Of a DNA stretch of 64,000 nt, positions 19,991 through 28,421 are shown one piece after another. The stretch covers positions 1 to 64,000 of the forward strand of contig NZ_CP006965.1 in assembly GCF_000517445.1 (NCBI RefSeq), in the 5' to 3' direction. Source of the DNA: Thermococcus paralvinellae (GTDB taxonomy: Archaea > Methanobacteriota_B > Thermococci > Thermococcales > Thermococcaceae). How positions within the stretch are numbered: position 1 is the stretch's first letter; the number at the start of each line of letters is the position of its first letter. The notes under the pieces are model-generated. The model ran no database searches. It was not told the DNA's origin and was given only the letters and a program-made list of their open reading frames with translations. The position numbers and the translations under genes are program-made.

Positions 19991-21349
19991 ATGAAAGAAC
20001 TTTTAGACCAAGTTCTTAAAGAAATCAAGCCAAGTAAAGAGGAGAGAGAGCTTGTTGAGAAGATAAAAGGGGAAGTTGAAGGTATTGCAAGAGAAATAAT
20101 AGCTGCCTTTGGTTATGATGTTGAGCCCTACTTCGTTGGCTCCTTAGCTAAAGATACCTATCTGGCTGGAGATCATGATATTGATCTTTTTTTAGCATTT
20201 CCTCCCGAAACTCCATTGGAAGAGCTGAGGGAGAGGGGTTTAGGACTTGCAAAAGCTATTGGGGAAAAGCTTGGGAAATATGAGGTTGCCTATGCTGAGC
20301 ATCCTTATGTTAGAGCTCTTTATAGGGGATTTAAAGTTGACTTAGTGCCGTGTTATAATGTGAGAGACTGGAGGGAAGTGAAAACTGCTGTTGACAGGTC
20401 AATTCTTCACACAAAATGGATTTTAAAACATCTAAACAGTAAAAATGATGAAGTTAGGCTTTTGAAGAAGTTCTTCAAGGGTATTAATGTTTACGGTAGC
20501 GAGATTTATATCAAAGGATTTTCGGGTTATCTCACCGAACTCTTGATAATAAAATATGGCTCGTTTCTTAAAGTCCTTGAGAACCACGATTTCATGCTTA
20601 GGCAGAAGATCATTGATTTGGAAGGCTGGCTGAAGAAAGAGCCGGAGGTAGCGATGAAAACTGTGAAGAGAGAGGCTGATGCTGATGTTCCGCTAATAGT
20701 AATTGATCCCGTCGATCCAAGAAGAAACGTTGCCTCAGCTTTAAGCTGGGAAAAATTTGGGATCTTTTATTTTAAAGCCAAGCAGTTCCTAGAAAAGCCC
20801 ACAAGAGAGTTTTTCTTCCCGGAACATAAGCAAATTGGGGACTATAAGAAAGTCTTAAGAGAAAAAGGAACAAAGCTTGTAACTTTGCTCTTTAAGAAGC
20901 CAGATTTAATCGATGATTTACTTTTACCCCAGCTGGAAAAGAGTGCGAAAGGATTTATGAAAGCCCTAGAGCTTCAAGGCTTTAGAGTGTTTGAGACTCA
21001 CTGGGGATACAAAGACAAAGCGTTCATAATGCTCGAAGTTGATAGGGTTGAAAGGTCAAGAATTGAGATTAAACCTGGTCCGGAGTTCTTTACGGAGAGA
21101 GGGCTAAGGTTTTACTCAAAGAATCAGAAAGTCTGGATTCGCGGAAAGCGTTTGTATTCAGAGAAGGTGGTAAAGGAGGGTATAGTTGATGTCATTAGAG
21201 AGCTTTTGGAGAAAAATCAGGTTTCTTTAGGAAAACAAGTTAAGGAGTATATAATGAGAGCGGACATCCTAATTAATTTTGTCCCTCCAGAGCTTAGCGA
21301 TGAGGCGTATCTGTTCCTAAGCAGAGAAAAATGGAATTTAAAAGGCTAG
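19991..21349 (+). CDS. cca: CCA tRNA nucleotidyltransferase (archaeal class I)
   Basis: The 452-residue protein has the nucleotidyltransferase signature GSLAKDTYLAGDHDIDLFLAF (Gly-Ser followed by the DxD pair near residue 60), the second acidic residue in FKVDLVPCY and the archaeal tail domain, in agreement with the about 450-residue archaeal CCA-adding enzymes. It adds or repairs the 3' CCA of tRNAs. The ATG at 19991 follows AAAGGTGAAG. The 3' end overlaps the convergent GH57 gene by 4 nt. No unusual features. Confidence 0.95.
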   Translation: MKELLDQVLKEIKPSKEERELVEKIKGEVEGIAREIIAAFGYDVEPYFVGSLAKDTYLAGDHDIDLFLAFPPETPLEELRERGLGLAKAIGEKLGKYEVAYAEHPYVRALYRGFKVDLVPCYNVRDWREVKTAVDRSILHTKWILKHLNSKNDEVRLLKKFFKGINVYGSEIYIKGFSGYLTELLIIKYGSFLKVLENHDFMLRQKIIDLEGWLKKEPEVAMKTVKREADADVPLIVIDPVDPRRNVASALSWEKFGIFYFKAKQFLEKPTREFFFPEHKQIGDYKKVLREKGTKLVTLLFKKPDLIDDLLLPQLEKSAKGFMKALELQGFRVFETHWGYKDKAFIMLEVDRVERSRIEIKPGPEFFTERGLRFYSKNQKVWIRGKRLYSEKVVKEGIVDVIRELLEKNQVSLGKQVKEYIMRADILINFVPPELSDEAYLFLSREKWNLKG

Positions 21350-23136
21350 ACACTTCTGTGCTCACACCATTCCTTGTTTTCCCATTCTCCGTGTCTCTCA
21401 CCGGAAATGTGTCCTGTATCAGCTACTGCTTGCTTTAAATCATAGAGGCTTTCTATAGCACTCCTAATATCCTGCGGCAGATCTTCCTTTCCAATGTATA
21501 AGGCCGCTCTTGTAACTACGTTATACTTGCTGTTGGGGACTTCACTTTCAAGCGAAGCAAACCACGCTTCTTCACTTGTTTCCCATCCTTCCAAACCTTG
21601 CATTCTGAATAAATCATAGTCATAGTAAAGCTGTGGAAATGCTAACAGCTTCATGTATTCAAGCAGTAAAAAGTTTGCCCTTTCGCTATTTTCTTCAATG
21701 TAGATTTCTATTAGCTCAATTAGAGCTTTGCTTATAGCTACAACATTTCCAAAGGTCACCCTCGTGTCTATGTTCTCCCAGAATCTTGGACATGAGTGAT
21801 TTGCCAAAAGCATTATGTAGTAAATCCTTCCAAGTTTTAGGCTTAAAGCTGGATCAACGTCTTTTATTGGTTCAGTTACGTAATCAACGCTTGTATCTAA
21901 ATCAAAATACTCGTAGTGCTCCCTGAAAAATATTCTGGCATATCTTACTAGGAACTCTTCTATGCTGTCGTCATCAGCATTTGAGTACTTTTTGATCAAA
22001 TCCATAACCCCAAAACGAACTGCCCTGTTAAGCTCTCGGAAGAGCTTTGTAAGTGCAAACTTCCAGAGCTGGGATACTTTTTTCCCTTTATGCCAGCGGT
22101 TTATTACTTTGTTATCTTCTCTCCTCACTCCGGTCCATCTCATATCACTAGTCCTTCCATCTATGCTCAAGTCGTAATAGTCGCTCCAGCTGGAGTAGTC
22201 TTTAACGTTTATTCTAAACTGCTCGCTGCATTCTCCCTCTAAACACTTATACTCTGCACTAAGCTTCTTCCTTACGAATTCAACGGCATTTACTGCCTCG
22301 ACTCCCTTTTCCTTCAGCCCTTTGACCCATTTCAAAAATTTATCAAGTTGCTGCGGATTGCTGAGTAAAGCTTCCAAGTCGCTTGAAAGAAACACCAAGT
22401 AGGGAATTCCCTCTTTCTCTTTGAAAACATCCACTCTCCCTTCAGCAACCGCTCTTATGAGTCCCTCAGCGTCCAGGGTATTGAACGCAAAAGCATCACT
22501 CAGCTGGTGGTCTCTACCAAATAGGAATGCTGTTCTGCCATCACATTTGTACGTGTTGCATGAAAACTTTGCTTGGGGCAAGTTTAACCCTACAAATTGC
22601 CTCTCATCCAGCAGAAAAACAATCCCCTTATCCGTTGCTTCTGTAATTATTCCAGCAGTTTTTCTGGTTATCACATTCTCGGGAAGCCAGAAGCCAACGA
22701 CGCTTTTGTCCTTTATAAATGGCTCATAAAAGTCAAAAGAAACCTTGGCTAAAATTTTCTGCTCAAAAATGCTTAAATGGGGCATTATTGGATGAAAAGG
22801 AACCGTTGGAACAGCTTCAACATAGTTTTGAAATGTTTCTACAATCTCCCCATAAATTTTGGGTTTATACCGTAGAACCATATACAATGTGAAAGGCTCA
22901 AAATCAACACTTACACTTCCTTTTTTGAGCAACATTAACGTATCATCCACGTATTCGTAAGCTTTAATGATTGCTCTTGTCCAGTTTCTGCCTTTGACTT
23001 CTATATCTCTGATTCTCAGCGATACTGGGCTTAATCTTTCGGAGTATTTTATCGGATCCCATCCAGAGCCGTCATGGATATAAATTATATCTCCGGGCTG
23101 ATATGCGTGAAAGTGATACCCAAATTTTTGAAACAT
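21346..23136 (-). CDS. Glycoside hydrolase family 57 protein
   Basis: The 596-residue protein has GH57 features: conserved region 1 HFHAYQP (residues 8-14), nucleophile region VVGFWLPEN (Glu153) and the proposed acid/base region YLVFLSSDLEAL (Asp253). The C-terminal 300 residues are mainly helical, as in larger GH57 members. GH57 enzymes act on alpha-glucans (amylopullulanase, 4-alpha-glucanotransferase, branching enzyme), but the substrate of this subgroup is not clear to me. There is no signal peptide, so a cytosolic role in glycogen-like polymers is probable. AAGGTGATATC precedes the ATG. It is distinct from the GH57 branching enzyme at 41146. Confidence 0.8.
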   Translation of the reverse strand: MFQKFGYHFHAYQPGDIIYIHDGSGWDPIKYSERLSPVSLRIRDIEVKGRNWTRAIIKAYEYVDDTLMLLKKGSVSVDFEPFTLYMVLRYKPKIYGEIVETFQNYVEAVPTVPFHPIMPHLSIFEQKILAKVSFDFYEPFIKDKSVVGFWLPENVITRKTAGIITEATDKGIVFLLDERQFVGLNLPQAKFSCNTYKCDGRTAFLFGRDHQLSDAFAFNTLDAEGLIRAVAEGRVDVFKEKEGIPYLVFLSSDLEALLSNPQQLDKFLKWVKGLKEKGVEAVNAVEFVRKKLSAEYKCLEGECSEQFRINVKDYSSWSDYYDLSIDGRTSDMRWTGVRREDNKVINRWHKGKKVSQLWKFALTKLFRELNRAVRFGVMDLIKKYSNADDDSIEEFLVRYARIFFREHYEYFDLDTSVDYVTEPIKDVDPALSLKLGRIYYIMLLANHSCPRFWENIDTRVTFGNVVAISKALIELIEIYIEENSERANFLLLEYMKLLAFPQLYYDYDLFRMQGLEGWETSEEAWFASLESEVPNSKYNVVTRAALYIGKEDLPQDIRSAIESLYDLKQAVADTGHISGERHGEWENKEWCEHRSV

Positions 23137-23296
23137 GATATCACCTTGAGTGAGTTGTTTTAGCTGGTATAAATTACTTTCTTTTCCAAACCTCGCCCTT
23201 TAGGGCGGGGTATAGGAAATCTTCCAACGAGCCCTTTAGCAGGAAAGCAAAAAGTATTTAAACTCCAAGTGCATATCATACATTAGAGGGTTCAAT

Positions 23297-23731
23297 ATGG
23301 AGGATAAACTACCAAAGTTTAGTTCAACTAGGCATGCAAAACACTTAATAATCTATCACTTTATATGGATACCAAAATACAGCAGGGATATTCTTGTTGG
23401 AAAAGTTGCTGAGAGATTAAAGCAAATGCTCAAGGAGTATGCTGAAGAAATTGGCTGTGAGGTAATTTCTCTCGAAGTGATGCCTGACCACGTTCACATT
23501 TTCCTCAGGGCAAAACCTAACCTCTCACCTGCACAAATCGTAAATCACTTGAAGGGGAAGAGTGCAAGAAAACTTTTAATGGAATTCCCCGAACTGAGGG
23601 CAAAAACTACTAGAGGAAGATTATGGTCTCGCTCTTATTTTGTTGCTTCAGTTGGATACATAACTGATGAGATTGTTAAACACTATGTCGAAACCCAATG
23701 GGAGCGTGAGTTAAAACGAAGAGGACGGTAA
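23297..23731 (+). CDS. tnpA: TnpA, IS200/IS605 Y1 HUH transposase
   Basis: The 144-residue protein has the HUH motif in MPDHVHIFLRA (His-x-His) and a C-terminal catalytic tyrosine in KHYVETQWE, with HLIIYHFIWIPKYSRDIL at the N-terminus. These residues define the Y1 single-strand transposases that cut and rejoin the hairpin-bearing element ends as dimers. Length is complete for the family (about 130-150). The start ATG at 23297 is preceded by AGAGGGTTCAAT. It ends at TAA 23729-23731, inside the open frame of TnpB. It looks functional. Confidence 0.93.
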   Translation: MEDKLPKFSSTRHAKHLIIYHFIWIPKYSRDILVGKVAERLKQMLKEYAEEIGCEVISLEVMPDHVHIFLRAKPNLSPAQIVNHLKGKSARKLLMEFPELRAKTTRGRLWSRSYFVASVGYITDEIVKHYVETQWERELKRRGR

Positions 23732-24903
23732 CTGTAAAACTCCAAGCATCGAAAGAAGTTGAAAGAATTCTCTTCGAGTTAGCTGACACTGGAGCAAAAG
23801 TTTGGAATGAAGTGAATTATTTGAGGAGAAGACAATTCTTCAATCATGAAAAAGTTGATTTTAACAAAACGGAAAAAGTAGTCTATGAGAAATACAAAAA
23901 AGAAATTGGCTCCGCAACTGTTCAGCAGATTTGCAGAAAGAATGCTGAAAGCTGGAAGTCATTCTTCTCTCTAATCAAAAAGCGGAGAGAACTTCCCAAG
24001 TGGATGAAACCAAAACCACCAAACTATCAAAAGGAAAACGGGAAGAGAAAGCCGTTGATAGTTTTAAGGAACGACCAATACAAGATTGAGGAAAACAAGC
24101 TGATTTTGAAAGGTCTTGGTAAATTTAAGCAATTGGAAGTCCAATTCAAGGGTAGAATTCACTTGAGGGGCAAACAAGGAAGGCTTGAAATAATTTATGA
24201 TGATGTCAAAAGGAAATGGTATGCTCACATAAGCTTTAACGTTGAGGAAAAGCTAATCCGTGGTGAATGGGTTAAACTTCCAAAAGAACCGTTAGGAAAC
24301 CTTTCAGCGGGAATAGACTTGGGAGTGAACAACTTAATGGCAGTTTACGTCGAGAATGGAGAAAGTTTTCTGGTGAACGGAAGACCGCTAAAAAGCATTG
24401 TCTTTTACTGGCAACGCAAAATTGCCGAGTACCAGTCAAAACTCAACAAGTCAGGCTGTAAGGGGAGCAGAAGATTGAAGAGAATGCACGAAAAAGCTAA
24501 ACTCCAAGCCAAGCATTACATTAACACTGTAGTTAGACAAACTGTTGAGAGGCTTTATCAATTAGGCGTTAGCAGAATCGTGATCGGTTATCCAAAAGAA
24601 ATCGCAAGAAACTCTGACAAAGGGAGGAAGCAGAATTTCATTCTCTCCCACATCTGGCGTTTCAACACGGTGATTCAAAGATTGAAAGAAGTCTCGGAGG
24701 AGTATAGTATTCAAGTTGTCTTGGTTGATGAGGCTTTTACTTCTCAAACTTGTCCCCTCTGTGGGAAGCCCCACAACGGGGCTAGACTCGTTAGGGGATT
24801 ATTCAAGTGTCCCGCAGAGGGGCTTGTAATGAATGCTGATTTAGTTGGTGCTTTTAATATTTTGAGGAAGGTTGTTAGAACGATAACCCCTAGCCTGGGT
24901 TAA
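23710..24903 (+). CDS. tnpB: TnpB RNA-guided nuclease, without a canonical start codon
   Basis: The open frame runs from just after a TGA at 23707 to 24903. The conserved N-terminus is readable (KRTVTVKLQASKEVERILFE) and the RuvC residues are present: Asp in AGIDLGVNNLMAV, Glu in VLVDEAFTSQTCP, and Asp in NADLVGAFNIL. A zinc-binding module is suggested by CPLCGKPHNG and FKCPAEG, the latter lacking the second Cys of the common CxxC. TnpB enzymes cut DNA guided by an RNA from the element's right end. No ATG, GTG or TTG occurs in frame before GTG 23812, which would remove 34 codons including the conserved first strand. The gene may be decayed or start unusually. Confidence 0.8.
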   Translation, partial: VKTKRTVTVKLQASKEVERILFELADTGAKVWNEVNYLRRRQFFNHEKVDFNKTEKVVYEKYKKEIGSATVQQICRKNAESWKSFFSLIKKRRELPKWMKPKPPNYQKENGKRKPLIVLRNDQYKIEENKLILKGLGKFKQLEVQFKGRIHLRGKQGRLEIIYDDVKRKWYAHISFNVEEKLIRGEWVKLPKEPLGNLSAGIDLGVNNLMAVYVENGESFLVNGRPLKSIVFYWQRKIAEYQSKLNKSGCKGSRRLKRMHEKAKLQAKHYINTVVRQTVERLYQLGVSRIVIGYPKEIARNSDKGRKQNFILSHIWRFNTVIQRLKEVSEEYSIQVVLVDEAFTSQTCPLCGKPHNGARLVRGLFKCPAEGLVMNADLVGAFNILRKVVRTITPSLG

Positions 24904-25055
24904 CGGCAGGTAGGGGTAATGGGCTCAAGACCGAGCCCGAGGGGTTCAGGGAACCCTTGAAAGGGTTCCCGATGGAGATCCCTCAAACCTTCCCGCCCAT
25001 GGCGAGGGGTTAACTAGTTGGAACCCTCGCCCATCACGGCAGGGAGGAGGTCAGT
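24850..25055 (+). ncRNA. Candidate omega-RNA (TnpB guide RNA) at IS right end
   Basis: Downstream of tnpB the sequence turns GC-rich and folds into two perfect hairpins: GGGCTC/GAGCCC with loop AAGACC (24921-24938) and GGGAACCC/GGGTTCCC with loop TTGAAA (24949-24970). The subterminal right-end hairpin follows. In studied IS200/IS605 elements the guide RNA overlaps the 3' end of tnpB and ends at the element boundary, with the guide taken from the flanking host DNA, here beginning near 25056. The 5' end of the RNA is not determinable from sequence alone. Confidence 0.5.
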
Positions 25056-25112
25056 TGTGCCCATGTCTTTAACTCGATAACTTAATAAGGGTGCCCTAAT
25101 AAGTTTAGACTG

Positions 25113-25409
25113 GTGGAGTTCGTGGACAAGCTTGAGCTTAAAAACTATCTTACAATGCTGAGAGCTAGAATGAGCTTTGCTGAAGAGCTTTATGGAATTA
25201 GGATGAATTATCTTCCGCTTGTTGTTGAAGATGAGATAATAATCCTTGACAAGAACGATGGTAAAATCAAGAGACTAAGGGACAAAAAGCCTCTCAGTGA
25301 GAGCGAACTTGAGATGGTTTTACCCAAAATCAGGGAGAACATTGAGAAAGGTCTTGTGGATTTGTATCTGACGATGAACTTCCAGTGCATTCATGGTCCC
25401 GGGGAGTAG
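25113..25409 (+). CDS. Conserved-looking hypothetical protein, 98 residues
   Basis: The 98-residue soluble protein (MEFVDKLELKNYLTMLRARM) has alpha/beta character and no transmembrane segment, and includes a charged central part with KNDGKIKRLRDKK. I do not recognise it. The start GTG at 25113 is accompanied by GGTGG just upstream; GTG at 25122 is possible. It lies directly beyond the IS right end, and its 3' end overlaps the convergent MoaD-like gene by 19 nt. The insertion sits in its upstream region, so its native promoter may have been separated by the element. Confidence 0.55.
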   Translation: MEFVDKLELKNYLTMLRARMSFAEELYGIRMNYLPLVVEDEIIILDKNDGKIKRLRDKKPLSESELEMVLPKIRENIEKGLVDLYLTMNFQCIHGPGE

Positions 25410-25627
25410 CCTCCATAAACCACTGGTAGGAGCTTTACATAGTCACTTTCCCTTAACCTATAGCTTTTTCCAACTTTGCGCTCGTTTACGAGTATATGGT
25501 GTTCCTCTGCACTTATCTTTAGCTTTCTAAGCAAATCTTCAACAGTAGAGCCTTCCTCAATTTCAATCTCGAATTCTGGAGAGAATTTTAATGCGAGCTC
25601 TCCATATAGTCTAATCTTTATCTTCAT
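25391..25627 (-). CDS. MoaD/ThiS-family ubiquitin-like sulfur carrier
   Basis: The 78-residue protein has the beta-grasp pattern of MoaD/ThiS (KIKIRLYGELALKF, STVEDLLRKL, ILVNERKV, YVKLLPVVYGG). Sulfur carriers are thiocarboxylated at a C-terminal Gly-Gly, for molybdopterin/tungstopterin or thiamine synthesis or tRNA thiolation. Here GG is followed by YSPGP, so the active tail is not free unless the last five residues are removed or the protein has lost the carrier role. It overlaps the upstream gene by 17 nt, and lies near a tungsten-pterin oxidoreductase, which would use tungstopterin. That functional link is inference. Confidence 0.75.
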   Translation of the reverse strand: MKIKIRLYGELALKFSPEFEIEIEEGSTVEDLLRKLKISAEEHHILVNERKVGKSYRLRESDYVKLLPVVYGGYSPGP

Positions 25628-25940
25628 TTCTCAACCCCTGTAAAAAGCGATTGAGCTTTTCATAAACTTCTTTTGGGGCTTCTCTAATTGGGGACAGCTT
25701 TAGCTTTGGTTTTTCAAGCCCAACTACGAGTTTTTCAAAGAATTCAAGGGCATTTCTCATGGCTTCCTCTTGAGTCATGCCAGGAGGAATGTCATTGTCA
25801 AAGTAGTACCACGTGTCACTCTCCTTGTCATATAAAGCTAAGCTTGGCAAATATTCGCCGCATTCTCCTCCGATCGTGAGCTCAATGAGTATTTCATCGT
25901 TTTCAAGATAGCCTCTTTTTTCAAGTTCTTCTCTCCACAT
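25611..25940 (-). CDS. Hypothetical soluble protein, 109 residues
   Basis: The protein is acidic and soluble (MWREELEKRGYLENDEILIE, then a glycine-containing turn GGECGEYLPSLALYDKES). It has no motif I can identify. Its stop overlaps the MoaD-like start by 17 nt, so they are probably co-translated. The start ATG at 25940 is preceded by GGTGAGATAA. The gene sits within a minus-strand group that includes the OsmC remnant and the tungsten oxidoreductase, though a 70-nt gap precedes it. Confidence 0.6.
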   Translation of the reverse strand: MWREELEKRGYLENDEILIELTIGGECGEYLPSLALYDKESDTWYYFDNDIPPGMTQEEAMRNALEFFEKLVVGLEKPKLKLSPIREAPKEVYEKLNRFLQGLRNEDKD

Positions 25941-26012
25941 TTATCTCACCGATGGAAAAATAAGTGAGAAGAATAAAAGCCTTTTCTGAACCTAAGGTTA
26001 AAAAGAAAACAG

Positions 26013-26449
26013 CTAAGCTTTCTGAACTTCGATCTTAACTGGGGTAGGATTTGCTATAGTGTCGCTTACAGGACACCTTTCTTCAACGTGCTTGATCCAT
26101 TCCTCTAAAGTCTTTTCATCGACCTCAGTGTCAACTATTAAGTTAACGCTCACTTCCTTATAACCTGCCTCTCGCCGCCCTTACCCATGAATTTGGTCGG
26201 GTCTAAAGTCCCTGAGATTTTAATTTTTAGTGAATTGATAGTAAATCCCATCTCTTTTGCTACTAAGTGTCCTACAACGTTTAAACAGCCCGCTAAAGCT
26301 ACTAAAAGGTATTCCACTGGATTAGGCCCGGCATCTGTTCCTCCCAGACTGGGAGGTTCGTCAACGATAACTTCAAAGTTTCTAACTTTTGCGATAGTTT
26401 TCGTCGGGGATACACCTTCGCCTATGATTGAAAACTTCAAATCAGGCAT
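26013..26449 (-). pseudogene. OsmC-family protein split by a frameshift
   Basis: The first part (from ATG 26449) reads as OsmC: FEVIVDEPPSLGGTDAGPNP and VALAGCLNVVGHLVAKEMGF with the peroxidatic Cys, then reaches KFMGKGG and runs into a stop at 26150. From about 26175 the family sequence continues in another frame (EAGYKEVSVNLIVDTEV ... VEERCPVSDTIANPTPVKI) with the second conserved Cys, ending at TAG 26015-26013. Loss of a single base within GGCGGCGAGAGG (about 26170-26185) accounts for this. Both halves keep family-like sequence, so the change is recent or a sequencing error. OsmC proteins detoxify organic hydroperoxides. Confidence 0.85.
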
Positions 26450-26537
26450 TTGAAATCACCAATTTTGGTTTTATCGGGAATGCTTAATAAGATTTTTTAA
26501 ATTAAAACTAAAAGTTAAACAAGAAAAATAAAAATGG

Positions 26538-28421
26538 TTAAACTCCCAAGCGTTTCTTTATTCTCCTAACTTCTCTTTTTGCTTCCTCTAAGCCAATCTC
26601 TTCGAGGACTTCTTCCTTAGGGATGCCGTTTTCATCATAGCCAATCTCTTCATAGTACTGCTTGAGCTTTTCTTTAATATCTTCTCTTGTGGGGGCTTTC
26701 CCTTTCACTGGTCCGCTTGGCAGTGGCTCATAGAATCTTGTTGGATTATCATCATCTTTTCTTGGATCCCAGTAAACATCTGGCCCTCCGAGTAAGAGGA
26801 GAATTCTCTGGAGGTGAATTATTCTCAGTCCAGTTTCATTGAACCACTTATCTGAGGTTAAGTCAAAGCCTGTGACTGCATTCCCAAACTCTATTATTCT
26901 CTCAAATCCGGGTTTTGTAACAAACATACATATCACTGCTGAGTCATAGAAAGCGTTGACCAATTCACCTTCATAGCTCCTCGCAGGCAGTCCAGCGGTT
27001 GCTGTGTGGTCTCCCCCTTGCACAGATGCAGCATAGCTTATATCTTTGGTATAATCGAGGTTACTTCTAATTCCATGTGCACCTACGCCAATGCCCTTAA
27101 CATGAACCGCATATTTTAGGGCATCTGTACCTTTCATTTCACTTATCTTCAACGCCGCTCTGTAAGTTCCTTCAGCCAAGATTTTTCCTATTCCTTCTTT
27201 GTTCACAATCATCTCAATCAGCTTCGCAAATCCCTTTTCATCTCCCCACTTAAGCTCAAAGCCCAAGTCATCTTTCGTCAATATGCCTCTCTGATAAAGC
27301 TCAGCAGCAAAGCCTAAGGTGTTTCCGGCATTTATCCCATCTAGCCCATATTCGTCAACTAAATATGAGAGGTATACAATCTTTTCTGGCTCAAAGATTC
27401 CTAAATTGGTTCCCATATATGCCATGAGTTCATAATCAGGTGCATCTGTGATTGCGCCCTTGTATGGCCCATACCTTAAATATGAAATTTTCATACAGTT
27501 CACTGGACATCCATAATCTGCCCAGTACTTCTTTATCCATGCTTTAAGTTCAAAGTTCACGACACTAATTTCTTCATTATCATGATATTCCTCCTGCCAG
27601 TTCTTTATCGGCTCACTCGAGCGGTCTTTTCCAACGCTGTAGCCACCAGCCCCAGTTCCCCATTGTCTAAACGTTGTAAGTGTCAAAAGCTCTCTTTGAA
27701 ACTCTCTCAGCATAGTTTTGAACTTCTCTTTATCATACACGGGAGGTAAAGCTTTGCTCCCCTTGACCACTACAGCCTTCAGCATCTTACTTCCCATCAC
27801 AGCTCCAAAACCACCGTAGCCAGCAGCGTGCATCAGCTTGGTCATTATCGCCGCAAAGCGGACTTTATTCTCTCCTCCTCTACCAATGTACATAACCGTA
27901 GGCTCCTTGGGAATTCCTCTAAGCTTCTCCTTCTTTTTGAGTTCTTCATGAATGTCTTTTGTTAGGGTCTTAACGACTTCAACACCATTCATTCCCCAGT
28001 ATTTGCTTGCATCCCTGATTTCAATTGTATCATCATTGACGAAGAGATAAACTGGCTCTTTCGCTTTTCCTCTGATGATTATTCCATCGTATCCTGAGGC
28101 TTTGAGCTCAAGCCCGACTTCACTACTTAAAACGCTCCCAACAACTCCATTACTTTCTGGAGACTTAGATACGACGGCAGTTTTCATTCCGGGGTAATAG
28201 CCTGTTAAAGGTCCTGTTAAAATTAGCAGGAGGTTTTCTTCACCAAGAGGATCAACTTTTTCCCATCTATCTCCAAGCTCTCTCCAGAGGATGTAAGTGC
28301 CTAATCCCCTCCCACCATAGAACTTCTTCAATATCTCTTCATTAATTTCGACAACCTCTATTTTTTCCCTGCTTAAATCAACATCAATGAGCTTTCCAGT
28401 ATAGCCGTACATCCTATTCAC
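26538..28421 (-). CDS. Tungsten-containing aldehyde:ferredoxin oxidoreductase family protein (WOR5-like)
   Basis: The 627-residue protein has the AOR fold from the N-terminus (TGKLIDVDLSREK, YGGRGLGTYIL, SKSPESNGVVGSV) and the tungstopterin regions DYELMAYMGTNLGI, EYGLDGINAGNTLGFAAEL and GGDHTATAGLP. The [4Fe-4S] ligands normally follow CxxCxxxC plus a distant Cys. Here the first position is Asp302 (D-Y-G-C305-P-V-N-C309), with Cys498 as the fourth. The gene overlaps a four-cluster ferredoxin gene by 4 nt, the arrangement seen for WOR5 in Pyrococcus furiosus, so electrons may pass to that subunit. These enzymes oxidise aldehydes to acids. The start at 28421 is the one that makes the 4-nt overlap (ATGA type). 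Confidence 0.9.
   Translation of the reverse strand: MNRMYGYTGKLIDVDLSREKIEVVEINEEILKKFYGGRGLGTYILWRELGDRWEKVDPLGEENLLLILTGPLTGYYPGMKTAVVSKSPESNGVVGSVLSSEVGLELKASGYDGIIIRGKAKEPVYLFVNDDTIEIRDASKYWGMNGVEVVKTLTKDIHEELKKKEKLRGIPKEPTVMYIGRGGENKVRFAAIMTKLMHAAGYGGFGAVMGSKMLKAVVVKGSKALPPVYDKEKFKTMLREFQRELLTLTTFRQWGTGAGGYSVGKDRSSEPIKNWQEEYHDNEEISVVNFELKAWIKKYWADYGCPVNCMKISYLRYGPYKGAITDAPDYELMAYMGTNLGIFEPEKIVYLSYLVDEYGLDGINAGNTLGFAAELYQRGILTKDDLGFELKWGDEKGFAKLIEMIVNKEGIGKILAEGTYRAALKISEMKGTDALKYAVHVKGIGVGAHGIRSNLDYTKDISYAASVQGGDHTATAGLPARSYEGELVNAFYDSAVICMFVTKPGFERIIEFGNAVTGFDLTSDKWFNETGLRIIHLQRILLLLGGPDVYWDPRKDDDNPTRFYEPLPSGPVKGKAPTREDIKEKLKQYYEEIGYDENGIPKEEVLEEIGLEEAKREVRRIKKRLGV

Larger units (their letters stand above)
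23191..25055 (+). mobile_element. IS200/IS605-family insertion sequence (tnpA + tnpB)
   Basis: A Y1 transposase gene and a TnpB gene in tandem are bounded by subterminal hairpins. The left end has CGCCC-TTTA-GGGCG (23194-23207). The right end has an imperfect CCCT(C)GCC / GGCAGGG hairpin (25024-25044), preceded by a GC-rich structured stretch. There are no terminal inverted repeats or target duplications, as is normal for this single-strand transposition family. The exact cleavage sites cannot be fixed without an empty-site sequence, so the boundaries are approximate. Confidence 0.75.

Noticed and set aside
23812-24903. GTG at 23812 as the real TnpB start
   Set aside because: It would cut away the conserved N-terminal strand that is clearly encoded upstream in the same frame.
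26150-26449. Short OsmC frame as a complete gene of 99 codons
   Set aside because: The family C-terminus including the second Cys continues in another frame immediately downstream.
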